Source: Rhabdornis inornatus
Taxonomy: Eukaryota; Chordata; Aves; Passeriformes; Rhabdornithidae
Direction: 5' to 3'
Length of the DNA stretch: 64,000 nt
NCBI GenBank assembly: GCA_013397075.1
Contig: VWZS01004498.1
Coordinates: 662,614-726,613, forward strand
Below, piece after piece: positions 35,087 to 64,000 of the stretch (position 1 is its first letter; each line of letters starts with the position of its first letter). The translations under genes were made by a program, and so were the position numbers. The notes below the pieces were generated by a model. That model saw only the letters and a list, made by a program, of their open reading frames with translations, had not been told where the DNA came from and did not search any database.

Positions 35087-36577
35087 CTGTGTGAGAGATA
35101 CGAATTGAAAAGAAAACCATCTGACCATTTTTCTCACCTCCACCCAAATTTTACTCTGGTGGCTGATACTATCCTGTTTCTTTTCCTGTGCAAAGCTGCA
35201 GGACTTAGGCTGCAACTCATACTGATGTACTAAACCACTGGATTCACACTGATTGTGGGCTGGTTCCAATAGTGTGTTGGCGGTGTCAAATTGATCCTGT
35301 CCCTCTCTGCAGATAAAATCACCAGCAGATCTCCAACAGAAACAAGCTAGGAAGCAAAAGTAAACCATCTGATGGCAACGGACTCTATCTGCCTCTCCTC
35401 TTGGTTCTGACACTACAGGAAAGCTTTTGCTATGGCTTTGGTACGACTTGATTTCTGCAATGAAAACAATGCTGGGATTATGACTCTCCCAAATGATTGA
35501 TATTTTCTGCAAAAGGAAGGAAAACTTTCATGGGAGAGCAGTGAAAACAGAATTTGGAGTCCGGCCACTGCAGACTGTCTTCCCACCCACGTACAGACAA
35601 TTCTCTCTTGGTTTCCGCCACTGCTTTGTAACCACTTCCATAAGGCTGGAGAAGTGCAGCACTTCCCACCCTTCTCCTATACTTTTTTTTGGATATAAGA
35701 TGGTGTTAGCTCTTGAAGTACTAGGAAACCACGGAGGAATGGCTGCATTTTAAAAAATTGTGGGATGATTTGAAAACTGACAGAGGAGAATATATCACTG
35801 TAATAGTGATTGCCATTTTACTCATGCGAGTATACAGTACCCCAAGCGTCACCTTCTTGGCATTTTTTTCCAGCTTAAAGGGTTAGCATTAACTGTTGTA
35901 GATCTGTATTTGGACAGTCAGTGTCTCCCAGAAGCTCAATATCATGATGTAGTTGCAAACTCTTTTGATGTAGCTAACTGTGATTTATGAGAGACTCAGC
36001 TTTGTCACCCATGAGTACTGATGGCTTTATCACCTCCTTCAGAGAGCCCTGCCACCCCAGGTTCCCCAGACCCACCCACAAGCCAAGCATGTCCCCTAGG
36101 CAGCCCCTCACCCCAGCACCTCCAGCTGCACACTAAGAGCAACCCACAGCCTGGGCAGAGTGCTGTGGGGCAAAAGTAGTGCTAGGGGCAACACCTAAGC
36201 ACAAGGAAGGGCAAGTGGCAATCATGAACACCCTCAGGAGGTTGTGAGTTGTGCCTTCTGTGGGTACTTATAGTCAAACTGGCTGGTGCTGCAGCAGGAG
36301 CCTGGTATCTTAATTTGTACAGCTGAAAAATTTACTGCCTAAGTCCAATAATGCATCTTTAGAAGTACAGTGGGTTTTTTCAGCTTCCCTCATGTTTAAA
36401 TATAACCAGTGGCAGAATACTTCCGTATTATTTCCTTTTTTTTTTAATGGGAGAATAAAGGAGAAATGTCACACAGTAATACAAACAAGTGACTTAAACC
36501 AGCAGACAATAAGGAATCTCTTGGAACACCATCGTTTTACACAGTGACACAAATGCATAAAATTTACTGTCAAAATG
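35087..36577 (-). other. MAP3K20: Part of the alpha intron beyond the beta terminal region
   Basis: This is intronic for alpha and lies downstream of the candidate distal beta polyadenylation site. No feature was recognised. The stretch near 36.03-36.20 kb is richer in G+C than its surroundings. Confidence 0.6.
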
Positions 36578-36583
36578 TTTATT
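36578..36583 (-). terminator. MAP3K20: Distal polyadenylation signal AATAAA, beta isoform candidate
   Basis: The minus strand reads GCAATAAACATTTTG, with a TG-rich element roughly 30-45 nt downstream. Motif evidence only. Confidence 0.4.
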
Positions 36584-39500
36584 GCAAAATAGAAGTTTGG
36601 AACAAAAGAGAAGCAAGGGAAAAGTTCACACCAAAAGAAAGTTTATGACACCAATGGAGGAAATTGAATACATTGTAGGATTTCTTTTTGTTTACTTGCT
36701 TTGGTTTTACACTGGAAAATCGAATCCACAGTGGGAATAAGACATGGTATGTCAAGTGCAATAAAGAAGATAACTGACACTGCAAGATTTTACCACATGG
36801 AAGTGTAACATTGCATGTTCCACACAAATGATATATTCAGTTTACAGCACAAGAGTCTTGGCATAGGCATTGCACTCAGCTTTGCTTTTTCCGAAAAGAA
36901 AATTAAGTTTTCTAACACTGTGAAAATATTTCCTATTCGAATTCCATCAGTTCAAACCTGAAGTGTAAATAGCATCGACTCCTACTATTCAGTACAAAAC
37001 TTCTTCAGTAGTGCAAAAGCAAGAAATGCAGTGGACTATAACTGACTTTCAAAGGCATATGAGTATTTAGCACACAATATAAAATGTTAAAAGAAAGTTG
37101 TTGGTTCTACAGTTTTAAAATTAAATCTTCACACATCAGAAATCTCTGTGCAGATTTTACAGTGTACACTAAGTTGAAGCCTGGGGGAAAGGGGAAAGGT
37201 CTCTCCTCCAGATTCCTACCAGTGCATTTTAAGGGCTGTGAAAATTACTAAATGAACTTACTTTTTCTACCTGAACATTCTACCTAGGACTGTAGTTAAA
37301 ACCTCTGTCAAGTCAAGAGGTCTTATTAAAAACCTGTAAAAGCTGCCTGATTACAGATAAAGGAAGAACAGCACTAAAGAGGCACAGTAACGCTTCTCAG
37401 CACTTAACAGCTATATGCACACTACAGGTCTATTGCTACTGCTGAGAGCAATACCCATCATTAGTGCATCAGATATTTAACTCCGAATAAACATTTTAAA
37501 ACCCAGAAGGAAAGGGAATCAACATCTAAGAAAACCTCTGGAATGATAAGCAAATGACAAGCCATGAACACGACTATGACAAGAGGCCATGCCAGACCTC
37601 ACCTCCAGAAAGCCCTTCCGGTCCAGAGGGGACAAGCTCCATGTCAGGGAGCACACAATGGCTGGCAATTCAGCACACCTACACACTGTACCTTAAGGCA
37701 CTTGCTACTCCAAGAAAGTAGTGATGTCATTGTCACAAAAATGACCAGATCAAAAGTTTTCCTTCATTAAGTCCCATTTCCACTTTTTTTCACCACTGCT
37801 GAAGGAAAAGAAAGGGAGTTGGGAGTTGGACATCCTGTCTTGGTCCCAGCTGACCATTAAGCAAGCCAGAAGTTGATCCTCCCCATTCTTCTCTGAGGCC
37901 ACTTACCCACCTAAGTTAATGTTTGCAGTACAGCAGCCTGATAAAAATGCCAAGTTCAGGTCTGGTTCTTACCTTTCCCCTCCATCAAATGCAGTGATAT
38001 TATTTTACTGGAAATACCTTCAGGCTTTATGGAAGACAGAGGAAACTGGGAACCCAAAAGGCCTGGCAGGGTCTACTGAACTGAGAGGTGTACAAGGCAC
38101 AGGAAGGCTTTTAGTGGTTTGTTCTGGCTTTGGCTCGGAGCAGCCAGAGAAATGCCTTCTAGGTTTGGTTAATGCTTTCATAAGCTTTCACACAGTATGT
38201 GGCTGTGGACTGTTGTGGAGATTTGTATAAGCTGGTGATGAGACAGGTAGAAGATGGACTAGGATACACTGCAGAGCAAAATCAGGTGTGGAAGATTAAA
38301 TACTCTGACCTCCTCCAACGACCGTATCTGCCCACCAGAGCCATTTTTAACACATTTATCCAGTGAGAAGCATTTCAGAGGCAGAAAAACACAGCTTGAT
38401 TCTCACATATGATAACTGGCTTGTAAACTGGAGACACCTGGTGTGAAACTCATCACAGGAAAGTAAAAATGCAATTAATACCACTGCTTTTTTAGCAAGC
38501 ACAGCCAATATCCTAAGTATAACACTATCTCAACTGTATCAGAAGAGTTTGTCACATTATCACCTTATCTACAATTCAGAGGTCACCTCCTCTACTTTAA
38601 ATGCACAAGGAAGTTTTAGAAGAGCTTAAATTTTCCTTAATATAGTTTAATTTGCCTTGAGAAACAACATGGGGAAGAAAGGTGAAGGGGAAAAAAATCC
38701 ATCTTGCTTCATTAAAAAATACTGGAACAAGTAGATAGTAGAAATTACTACAAGCACGCTACCACATTCTGATGACATTTGCTGATATAAGTTACACCCC
38801 TGGGTAAGCACAAAACGTTGAAGACAGACTTAAACCTTGTGATGTTGCAACTGTGAAAATCTGTGTCATACTACTTAAAAACTATTTTTATTTCTGTAAA
38901 GACTAAGGAGTGAATTTACAAATTCAGTTAAAACCCACACAAACAGAAATGTGCATGAAGTGCTCCAAGGTTGTCAAACACCAAAAAAGTGCAAAATATC
39001 AATGCTAGGAATAGATTTTTTGGGGTTTTTGAAGTCGAAATGTAATGAGCCAAATTTTGTTTTCAGTTGTACAACCCTACACTGCTTATGTGGTACAGTA
39101 ATTTATGCTCAATGATAGACATCTTAAGACCTAAAGTGCACACATTACATTACACAAATCCATCAAATTTTGCTGAGTGCAAAGTGGCAGTTACAAAAAT
39201 AGTATCATTGCTGTAGGTGTTAGCAGACATAGACTTACAAAAATAGTACAAATCTACACTGGAAAAGGCTATTTGATCTTATTTCCATTTCATTATTTGC
39301 CCTTCCAAGGCCCTTTTTCTCCCTAAAATAAGGCTGCTTTGATGGACCTAAGAAGCTATCCTCACCTGAGTCAAAGAAGTTTCTCCTGGGATACTTTGAA
39401 CAGTTACTGCATCATTTAAATTATAATTTCATCAAGAGAAAAGCTTCCAAATACAAGAGGGTTAGGTTCAAGTCAATAGATTTGGGAGTGTTTGGAAGAA

Positions 39501-41138
39501 GGTTAAATGACATCCTGCAGGAAGACATCCCGGGTGGGTCTAATCCTGTGCAAACAGAATAGAGCAGGCCAGCTTGAAAAGCAGCACCTGTGCCTTGCAG
39601 GTGACCAGACCAGTGCCGACACTTAAGGATAAAACAATTCTTTCTCACAACCCAAAGAGGTGCCCACTTTGTTTTGTGAGCGAACAAGTCACGATTTCAG
39701 GCCTGCTGTTATCTAATGTATCCATTTTTCTCTAAGCTATCCACGAAACACCATAATATGTAGGTTAGAGCTGTGTAACAGGCAAGGCTATAATTAAAGA
39801 AGCCACTCAAAAACAGAAGTTTTATAAAAGAAACCCTTCCAGTAATTGAGAATTGAATTTTGATGGCTTATTCCCACTACTGCAGAACTACACAGTCACA
39901 TTTTTCTTTTGAAATGCTGCCCTTCTTCCTTGGCAAATATTTTACAACATCTTCCTTTCTAACCTGCATCTGTGTTTGCACTGGTTTCCCTCCCTCCTTC
40001 TGCATCACCACTAAAGCGGTCATCAGGAGAAACATCCTCACTGCTCTCAATGTAAGTGCCTGGCAGGCAATTATTGCAGCAGAATGTTGCACACTGAGTT
40101 TTATGGTAAGCTGTAACAGCAGCGACAATACTTTAAAAGTAATGTAGCTGCAAAAAATAGTTATGCAGAGACTAGTAAATATTCCTGACATTACTGCCAG
40201 ATTCTACTATGGAGAATTTCACATAAGCCACAGTAGTAGGGCCCAAGCTGAAATGTCACAGTGGCTTCTCTTTGTTTTTTCCTAAGGACGGCACACACTG
40301 TTTAGCAGATACAACAGAATCAAAATTTACAAACACCGATTTTTGCTCTCAGGTACAAGAATAAGTCCATCAAAGTTAATGAGGCTTCATGGATTCACAT
40401 CAACATAACTGAAAATTAGCTTCTAGATCACAATATCTGATAATAGATGCAAAGGTCTGATTGCAGTTTACTTTGTGAGAGTGAATTATATACACATGCA
40501 CATACACGTGAGGGAGGAAAAAAAGAACATTTATACAAATCACCTGCTAACAGGGGTTATCTGGGTTCTGCTGCTATTCAGTTTTTAAACTATATATTTA
40601 ACTAACCCCTCCCTTCCCCCCCCAGCTTCTCTCTTCCTAGAAACCTATTTCTGACTTCCCACAATGCTGCCTTGAAAAAGGCTGTAAATTAGAAACACAG
40701 CAAACCCCTTCACTACAACAGTAAGAAAGAATGGATGTATAGAATAGCAAATTTGGAAGTACAAGCATATGCACATGACTGACAATTAAAGGGGTAAGGG
40801 AAATGACAAAAACACAAAAGAAAAATTTGAAGTACATTAATGGCATTGAAGTTTCTCCCAGTGTTTCCAGATCTTAAATTTATCAAGCCATAGTTTCTGT
40901 AATCAGGCACTAGGAATTATAAATAGAATCAAAAAATAGTAATAATCTCAATTAGTTTGGAAAGTTTAGTTCCAAATTTCATCAAAGCAGAAATAAGTCA
41001 GCGCACTTGAAACAAAAACATATCTTTCTACATACAAATATGCTCAGCCTGGTAAATATATTTTTTTGTTGTTTGTTTGTTTTTTGTTCTTTTACAGGAT
41101 TTAAACAGACCAAACTGACAGGATTCTTGTTCTAAAAC

Positions 41139-41144
41139 TTTATT
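41139..41144 (-). terminator. MAP3K20: Proximal polyadenylation signal AATAAA, beta isoform
   Basis: The minus strand reads AATAAA about 50 bp beyond the beta stop codon. It is canonical, but its use and strength are unknown. Confidence 0.5.
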
Positions 41145-41190
41145 GTTTTACTTTGCTAAAACGATTTCAGGGTTAATTCTACAACTTATT

Positions 41191-41559
41191 TCATTCGCTG
41201 CTATCATCTGTATCATCAAAATCATCATCATCATCATCGTCATCCGACCAGTCGAATTCACTGAAACCCAAAGCCATGTTGATTTTCTTCCCTTTTCTCA
41301 TAGAGGTGGTTTTAGAAGAATTCTTTTTGGCTTGCATGTTTATCTGCATTCCAGAATGCAGGACAGATCCTGCTTGGTTCAGAGAGAAGATATCCCCAAA
41401 GCCCGTCATCATCAAGGCCTTCAGACTTTGGTTCATGCCAGCTACCTCCCCGTTACTTGTTGCTGTGATCTGACATGACATCTCTGCACTGTTTGACTCC
41501 TCTGTTTTAGATTCAAAGTAAGACTCCTGAGACATTCTTGCAGCAAGAGGTAAGAAAAA
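41191..41559 (-). CDS. MAP3K20: MAP3K20 beta-specific terminal coding exon
   Basis: This exon encodes 122 residues and a stop. Recognisable blocks are LPLAARMSQESYFESKTEES, SAEMSCQITATSNGE, GFGDIFS, HSGMQINMQAKKNSSKTTS, GKKINMALGFSEFDWS, and an acidic end with eight consecutive Asp. Human ZAK-beta ends with the same order of blocks and an Asp/Glu tail. The acceptor is TTTAAATAG before 41559, and the exon joins in phase 0 to NTP of the leucine-zipper exon. The beta form lacks the SAM, YEATS-like and ribosome-contact segments and is the form prominent in striated muscle in mammals. Confidence 0.97.
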   Translation of the reverse strand, partial: FFLPLAARMSQESYFESKTEESNSAEMSCQITATSNGEVAGMNQSLKALMMTGFGDIFSLNQAGSVLHSGMQINMQAKKNSSKTTSMRKGKKINMALGFSEFDWSDDDDDDDDFDDTDDSSE

Positions 41560-45937
<4,378 letters not shown>

Positions 45938-48900
45938 TCATAATTCCCACTTGAATGTTAATTAAATGTGAAAGGCTGAAAAGTACAATACTAACTCAAG
46001 CAGTTCATTTAATTACCAAATGCAAAGTCTTTCACAGCTTTAGGAACAAATGGTAATGTTTATACTTCAGAACAACTATAATACCTTCAGTTAAAGAAAA
46101 ATAACATTTAGAAGAGTAAAATACCATATAACAAAAACACTTTTAAAATGAAAATCCCTTCTTTTCCCCCAACATCATAAAACATGATCTGATCCATAAA
46201 GAAACTGCATTAAGAACTGGTAGTGGGACAAGCATTAGCAACACAATACAGGCAGTCCAAGAAGCCCATCTGTCTAGGTTTATAACTTGACTATAAACAG
46301 TATTTGGACTTACACTCAAAATGCACAGAAGCATTTTGTGGGGGAATGTTTTCCCCACTTGCCGTCCTGTTTTGTTAGGTGAATATACATGAGCAAAAAT
46401 ACAAACTGTGATAGGAGCCAGCCCTGCAAATGGTTACAAATACAAGCTTCTCAAGTTCGGAACAACTGTGAAAAGGATGTGATTCACTTTTCTCCCCTTC
46501 TTAGCACACATGCAAAGTTATGAAAAGTAGGAAGAGCAGGAAATGAAAGCAGTACTCTAAGAAAGCTGCAGATACCATCTTTATCTGGTTCCACTGCACA
46601 TACCTCCTGTAACAAGATAGTTTCCTTTGACATACTTTCTGATGGACAGTATATTTTTAAACACATGAACTGAACTGCTCTTGGAAAAGAGTTTAACAAG
46701 TTCTGCACTACACAAATACACAGAAGGTGAACAACACTTCCGTCACCAGATTCAGACATATATTTCGCTTGTGGGGGAACCAAAGAAAAATCTCCAATTG
46801 GTATCAGAGGTTGCACTTGCATTTAACATTTCTGTGCCTGTTTGGGAGACTGTGCACTGCCTACCACCTGTACCCTGACAGTTGTGGGAAGTCAATCACA
46901 GTGTTTTGTTTTTCTCCTTGAAAAAGTGAGCTCCTAAGAAGACAAGAGATCCTAAAGACAGCTCCAAAGACAGCTATTTGGACTCTGAAATGCCAAATAT
47001 TCTGCTCCAACTCCCACATTATTTTTCTTGTCTTAATACAACGTGAACAAAATATGCTCCTTCTGATGTTTTCAAAAAGAAGGTAGAAGGACTAACAGAG
47101 TTAACTGTCATTTCTATTAGGGGTGGAGAAAGAGAATACTTGTTTCTGTAAATCTCCTGTCTTGGCATGAAATGATTAAACTCTTCTCCAATAAAAGAGT
47201 TCAGCCTCTCAGTGTGGGAAAGCAGCACACCCAAAGAGTCTATTTAAGCAAATCAAATGATAGAAATATTTCACATTTTATGGATTTCTTATTTTGATAA
47301 AGTATCTCTGTCAGAGAGCATTGCTTACAAAGAACAGTGAAAGGATTCAGAGCTAGAATAACCAGCAAATCCTACTGCAAACTTTGCTACCATGCTTAAT
47401 TCTACTGCAGAAATCAGCCACCTGGGGGCAAAGGCATTTATCACACTTGAGTCCTGCTGAGTGAGCTGTTCTATATGGTGGTCAGAGCAAATACCCCTCA
47501 TAATTACCATGCTTCAGATTTCAAGAAAAATTCTCTATCACATTTAGGCATGCATAGATTAAGACTGATCCCTGTGCTGGGTAGAAAGTGGTCACACATC
47601 ATAATAAAGAGACAAGGAAACAAACTAAAAGGCACTGGACCGAAAGTCAGAAAGTGACTCCTCCCCAGACACCCATATCCCTCATATGTCACGTGCAACA
47701 CATACTATGTTATCTACTGTGGAAACAGCAGTTTGAGGACAGTTGCAAGCACTGCTTTTCTTAGTTTGTCTCTCATCATCGCTGCTACTTACACACAACT
47801 CTATAATTTTTTAAATATGTAAATTACATTCTCTTTTAAAATAGTATTATGCACTAGGGGAGTCCTGGTAACAATAGTTTTCTCTCTGTCAAAAGTCTGT
47901 TTTGTACTGTAATTATCTCTCTTCATTAGACAGAAACTTCTCTTATAATAAAAGGTTAGTCTGCAAAAACAGTTACATTCTGAAAAATAATTCCACTGCA
48001 TAATGAAACTGTGTAATTAAAGAGAAAGCTACTGTACATTGCCCAGTTAATGAGTCTTACTCCATAAATGAAGCAGCTTGAAACATTATACATTGTAGGG
48101 CATGTGGATTTGTTTGCTTCTGTAGTGTGAGTTTACTGGCTCTTCTAGAAAAAATTCAATCTGTAACACTGAAGAACAAATACTGCATTACTAGAAACTA
48201 TAATGATAAGCATTTGCAGATTAAAAACAATGACTGGCATTTCCTTATATGTCTTGAATTGCTACTAATACACTAATATAAGTATCACTAATAAACTATT
48301 TTAATCATTGCAGCAGTCACTCGTGGGGAGAGGATGGAAGCAAAGATGCAGTTAGTATATATGACTAAATGCAAATAAATGTGATCTCTCACTGAACTAG
48401 AACATCATTATTTCTACAGTAATTTTTTCTGACTGTGACTTTTTCATACAAGTTACTTGAAAAAGGGCTCCAAAAAGATCATAGAGTATGAACTTAAACA
48501 TAGGGCAGACCTATGAAACTCAGGTATAAGGCAGTGCCCCCTTTTTATTAATAATAAAAATGCGCCAAATACGTGGAACAGTTAGGAAAGAAGACACTGA
48601 ATTATTTTAAGGAAAAACAGAATGAGCAGATCAAAATATTAATATTAATATAAAAATTAAGACCAGAAAATGCTGCAAATAGGACCACATTATATAGGTA
48701 AGTCAAAACATCATCTGTGTTATCAACTCCAGCAGTCATGTATAGACTCAGCCCACTCTCAGTTTTCATGCCAGCCACTCAGTGATACTGCAGACTCCAG
48801 TTACTTGCTGTTATAGCTACAATTTTGGCATGTCTATAGAAAAAGAACCTCAGCTTGCTTTTTTTTAGGAGTGGGGAAAAACGCAATCCAGCTTGTCTGA

Positions 48901-49882
48901 GCTTTGATTTGCTTTGGTAAGCACAGTATCCTTGTGAAAGTGCCATATCTGTATCATTAATTCAGACATCCCTCAAAGGAACAAGTAACAATTTTTGCTT
49001 TTCCCAAGCCCACCCTTCTCCAGGGCTCTGATATCCAGGCTTCATTAAAATTCCCTGTTTTGTGGTAATACATCTCATTCTTTCTCTGCTGCTGGTTCCA
49101 CTATCTCTTTGCAAATCACTATGGGATAAAATAACGATGGAAAAAAAATCATCAATAAAAGCAAAGATTTTTCAATGCAGAAGTGAAAATACATTAAACT
49201 TCCGTGCAACTGTTTTTAGTAACAAACTTAGCCTCTTTTAGTTTATCCTTTGGGATCACTTTATGCATCTTTCACCTACTTCAAGTGGCAAATTTTTTGC
49301 ATACTTTCTGTTTATTTGGCTAAACATTCATGAAAGCTTCCATACAGACACAGCTTTCGCATCAGGGCAGGAAGCTGTTACCAGAATTTTGATAGGAGAG
49401 CACCCCTCCAGCTTCCAAGCAAGTGCCCACGTGATTTGTGCTCTTTATGAACACTGTGTTTTCATATTGGCTCAATTAAAAAATCACCTTTGCTTTCAGG
49501 CAAATCATGTCCCATCACCAATTTTTATTTTATCTAATATTTCCTTGTCTCCAAGTCATTTATTCTTCCAGAAAAAACGCCACATTTATTTTTAACACAA
49601 GCCTCCACGGTAAGAAGTTTTTTTCATTATTTGATAGTACCAAAGAGCTTTTTGTTGCTGCATGGCTTTTCATTAACATCTTTTCAGACATTCCTCATCT
49701 GAGACATCCAGGTGTATCAAAACAAAATTTGCAAGAAATACTTGAGTCACACTTTAAGAAATAAACAGGTTAAGTAAAACAATGTGTGTTACCAAATGTC
49801 AGCTAGTACAGCTTTTATTTTGCTATATTGGCAAGATTTAAGTAGTTATTTGCTTTTCCTAAAGGCACTTGAATATTTCTCA

Positions 49883-50313
49883 TGATGCCTTAAGTTTTAG
49901 CTTTTTTATTTTTCAGATACTGTACTGCCTTAATGTGCGACTCTGAACTTTCATATAAAGTGTTAGCAAGTTCTCCTCACAGTTTAGTTAAATAAAACAA
50001 TCTTTTTCCAGGCTGACAACCAAGGACACCGTTACAGCTTCGGGTCCAAAAAGTATAAACAACAGCAAAGCAATCTATGGGACTTCATAACCTGAAGCTG
50101 TAATTGGACAACTAACCCCAATGTGTGGATGGATCAAAACTTATAAAAATGTGAAAAATGTGACCAGGATCCATCTTTCATCCATCTTGGGTACAGCCAT
50201 AGCCAGGCTCTTGTACTGCCCAGGGTGTATCCTTTGAGGGGGTTTTAATAAATACCTACTTTATTCATTTAACACTGTCTAGCCTCTGCTTCAGGTAGCC
50301 TCTTCAGGCATCA
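49883..50313 (+). mobile_element. Solo LTR of an endogenous retrovirus, 431 bp, with target duplication
   Basis: Perfect 8-bp inverted ends TGATGCCT (49883-49890) and AGGCATCA (50306-50313) are flanked on both sides by the same 4 bp, CTCA (49879-49882 and 50314-50317). AATAAA at 50247-50252 lies about 60 bp before the right end, giving plus orientation. A 4-bp duplication is typical of class I (gamma-like) elements. No primer-binding site follows, so it is a solo LTR. It is antisense to MAP3K20. The family name needs a repeat library. Confidence 0.82.
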
Positions 50314-50339
50314 CTCATCTTTTAAATAAGTATTTTTGT

Positions 50340-50720
50340 GGTAAGAAACCCCTCACGAGGGTGTACTTTTTTTGCAACCCTCCTTGTTCTGTCAAACCCA
50401 CCACATGATGCTCAGAGTCTGCATAAACAACGGTGGCCATGAAGTACTTTAGGTACCGCCATGAGCGCCAGGCCCCAGNTTTATACCCCGCCGCGTGACC
50501 GGGGGTGTCCCAGCAACAGCTCAGTTTTTCCACTCTCCCCGTTAAAAATCTACGTCTTGCCTTTCCTGGCAGGGTGGCGGAAGAAACGAGGGATTGCCGG
50601 GCTTGACACAAGCCCCATTTCCATGTGCTCTTCCCCATCCTCCACCCCGTCCCGCTTTCTTCGACGCAGGGAATCTTTCGGTATTTCTGCTCCCTGCTTA
50701 TTTGGCATAGAGCCAACGCT
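50340..50720. other. CpG-rich intronic segment of unknown origin
   Basis: This segment is sharply GC- and CpG-rich within an AT-rich intron and contains an unresolved base (50479). On the minus strand there is a TATA-like GGGGTATAA motif next to the N, and an open frame of about 130 codons (50315-50716) with no domain I recognise. It could be a minus-strand LTR, a retroposed promoter/first exon, or a true internal CpG-island promoter. No clear inverted ends were found. Confidence 0.45.
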
Positions 50721-51559
50721 TCTTAATATAGACTGAGACACGATCATCTGCAAAAATCATCTCCTTGTGCAGATCTGTTTTCAATATTCCATCTCAAACA
50801 GAAGGCTGTACTGGGAAGCAGCAAGTTTTCTAACACACAAGTAAGCTTCAGGGATAGGTTTTTGAAATCTTGGCACATTCCAAAGAAGAGGCTGGAAGTT
50901 TTACTGTAAAACTGTAATGTAATAAAATTGTCTCAAGTCTCATCTCCATTTATAATCACTTGTGAACAACAATTACAATCAGCAATAGTTAAAATCATAT
51001 GCTCAAGCAATGCCAGAACACTATGTAAAAACAGGACTGGCCTGGGCATATGCTGGATATGTGAACTCACAGTTGATACAAAGGAGAGAACACATAAAAA
51101 ATAGCAGAATGCATACAAATAGAGGCTTGACTTGGAAGGGGTGGTTTTAGGCCCGTTTTCTTTTTTTTTTGTTTTAATACTAACATCACTGATACACTTT
51201 CTATGAAAATAGCATCAAACCTACAAGTTATCTGAGTTCTTTTGCCCCCACACTATCGACTGAAACCTTGTAATTGGTTTTAAGATGTCAATCACAAAAC
51301 CATAAATATCATGATGCCTAAACCAGTGTAATAATAAATATAGGGTACAGCTAAGTGCATTGGCTCCTAATACAAGTTTCGCAACATTCTGAGCATTCCT
51401 GAAAAACAACAAGGTAAGTTGTGTTCTAAAAATACTTCAAGCACACATATTTTCTACCAGTACATCACTGGAGTCTGATGTCTTTCTGAAAAAAAAAAAA
51501 CCACTCATACCATTTCAATGTAAAACCACATCACATCATCTTGGGAGGAAGGAAACTTA

Positions 51560-64000
<12,441 letters not shown>

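Larger units (their letters stand above)
36578..41190 (-). other. MAP3K20: Candidate long 3' UTR of the MAP3K20 beta isoform
   Basis: After the beta stop (41191-41193) there are two good minus-strand AATAAA signals. One is proximal (TTTATT at 41139-41144, about 50 bp after the stop). One is distal (TTTATT at 36578-36583) and is followed by a short AT-rich interval and a TG-rich stretch, as at real cleavage sites. If the distal site is used, the 3' UTR is about 4.6 kb. This is inference from motifs. No coding exon was recognised inside. Confidence 0.4.

Noticed and set aside
41143..41478. Plus-strand open frame with an Ile-rich start
   Set aside because: It is the antisense of the Asp-run of the beta terminal exon.

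Overview
The window is vertebrate nuclear DNA, most likely from a bird. It is intron-rich, AT-rich outside one CpG island, carries a CR1 LINE fragment and two solo LTRs, and shows the gene order CDCA7 next to MAP3K20 (known from human 2q31) on the minus strand. No bacterial-type genes, tRNA, rRNA or CRISPR were seen. Three assembly ambiguities are present: a 258-base N gap (1051-1308) and single Ns at 23669 and 50479.

Left end (1-2400): the first two coding exons of CDCA7, read on the minus strand. Exon 1 (1928-1948) lies in a large CpG island with E2F-type and GC-box sites. Exon 2 is at 46-171. The rest of the gene lies to the left of the window.

2400-12530: intergenic. A 1.1-kb solo LTR in the same orientation as both genes lies at 4893-5988, and there is a small GC-rich patch near 7.9-8.05 kb.

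12530-64000: the 3' part of MAP3K20 (ZAK/MLTK), a mixed-lineage MAP3K that senses ribosome stalling, on the minus strand. I could place fourteen coding exons with consistent splice phases. In transcript order they are: end of the kinase domain (60548-60634, 56925-56999, 51561-51667), leucine zipper (45749-45884), then a choice. The beta form ends in one terminal exon (41191-41559) with an acidic tail. The alpha form continues through a SAM domain (35042-35086, 34103-34133, 33844-33983, 32719-32781), a YEATS-like domain (31641-31733, 20790-20906, 19064-19138, 17785-17935) and a basic, GC-rich C-terminal exon (12778-13457). Summing the exons gives 599 residues for alpha and 257 for beta, which leaves about 200 N-terminal residues outside the window in both cases. 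That fits the 800- and 455-residue human isoforms.

The introns hold a CR1 fragment, a MIR-like SINE, microsatellites, a striking cluster of perfect inverted repeats (18.5-20.0 kb), a second solo LTR with a clean 4-bp target duplication (49883-50313), and beside it an unexplained CpG-rich segment (50340-50720). I found no convincing new multi-gene system. The most unusual items are the inverted-repeat cluster, the CpG-rich intronic segment and the GC-shifted ribosome-sensing tail exon.
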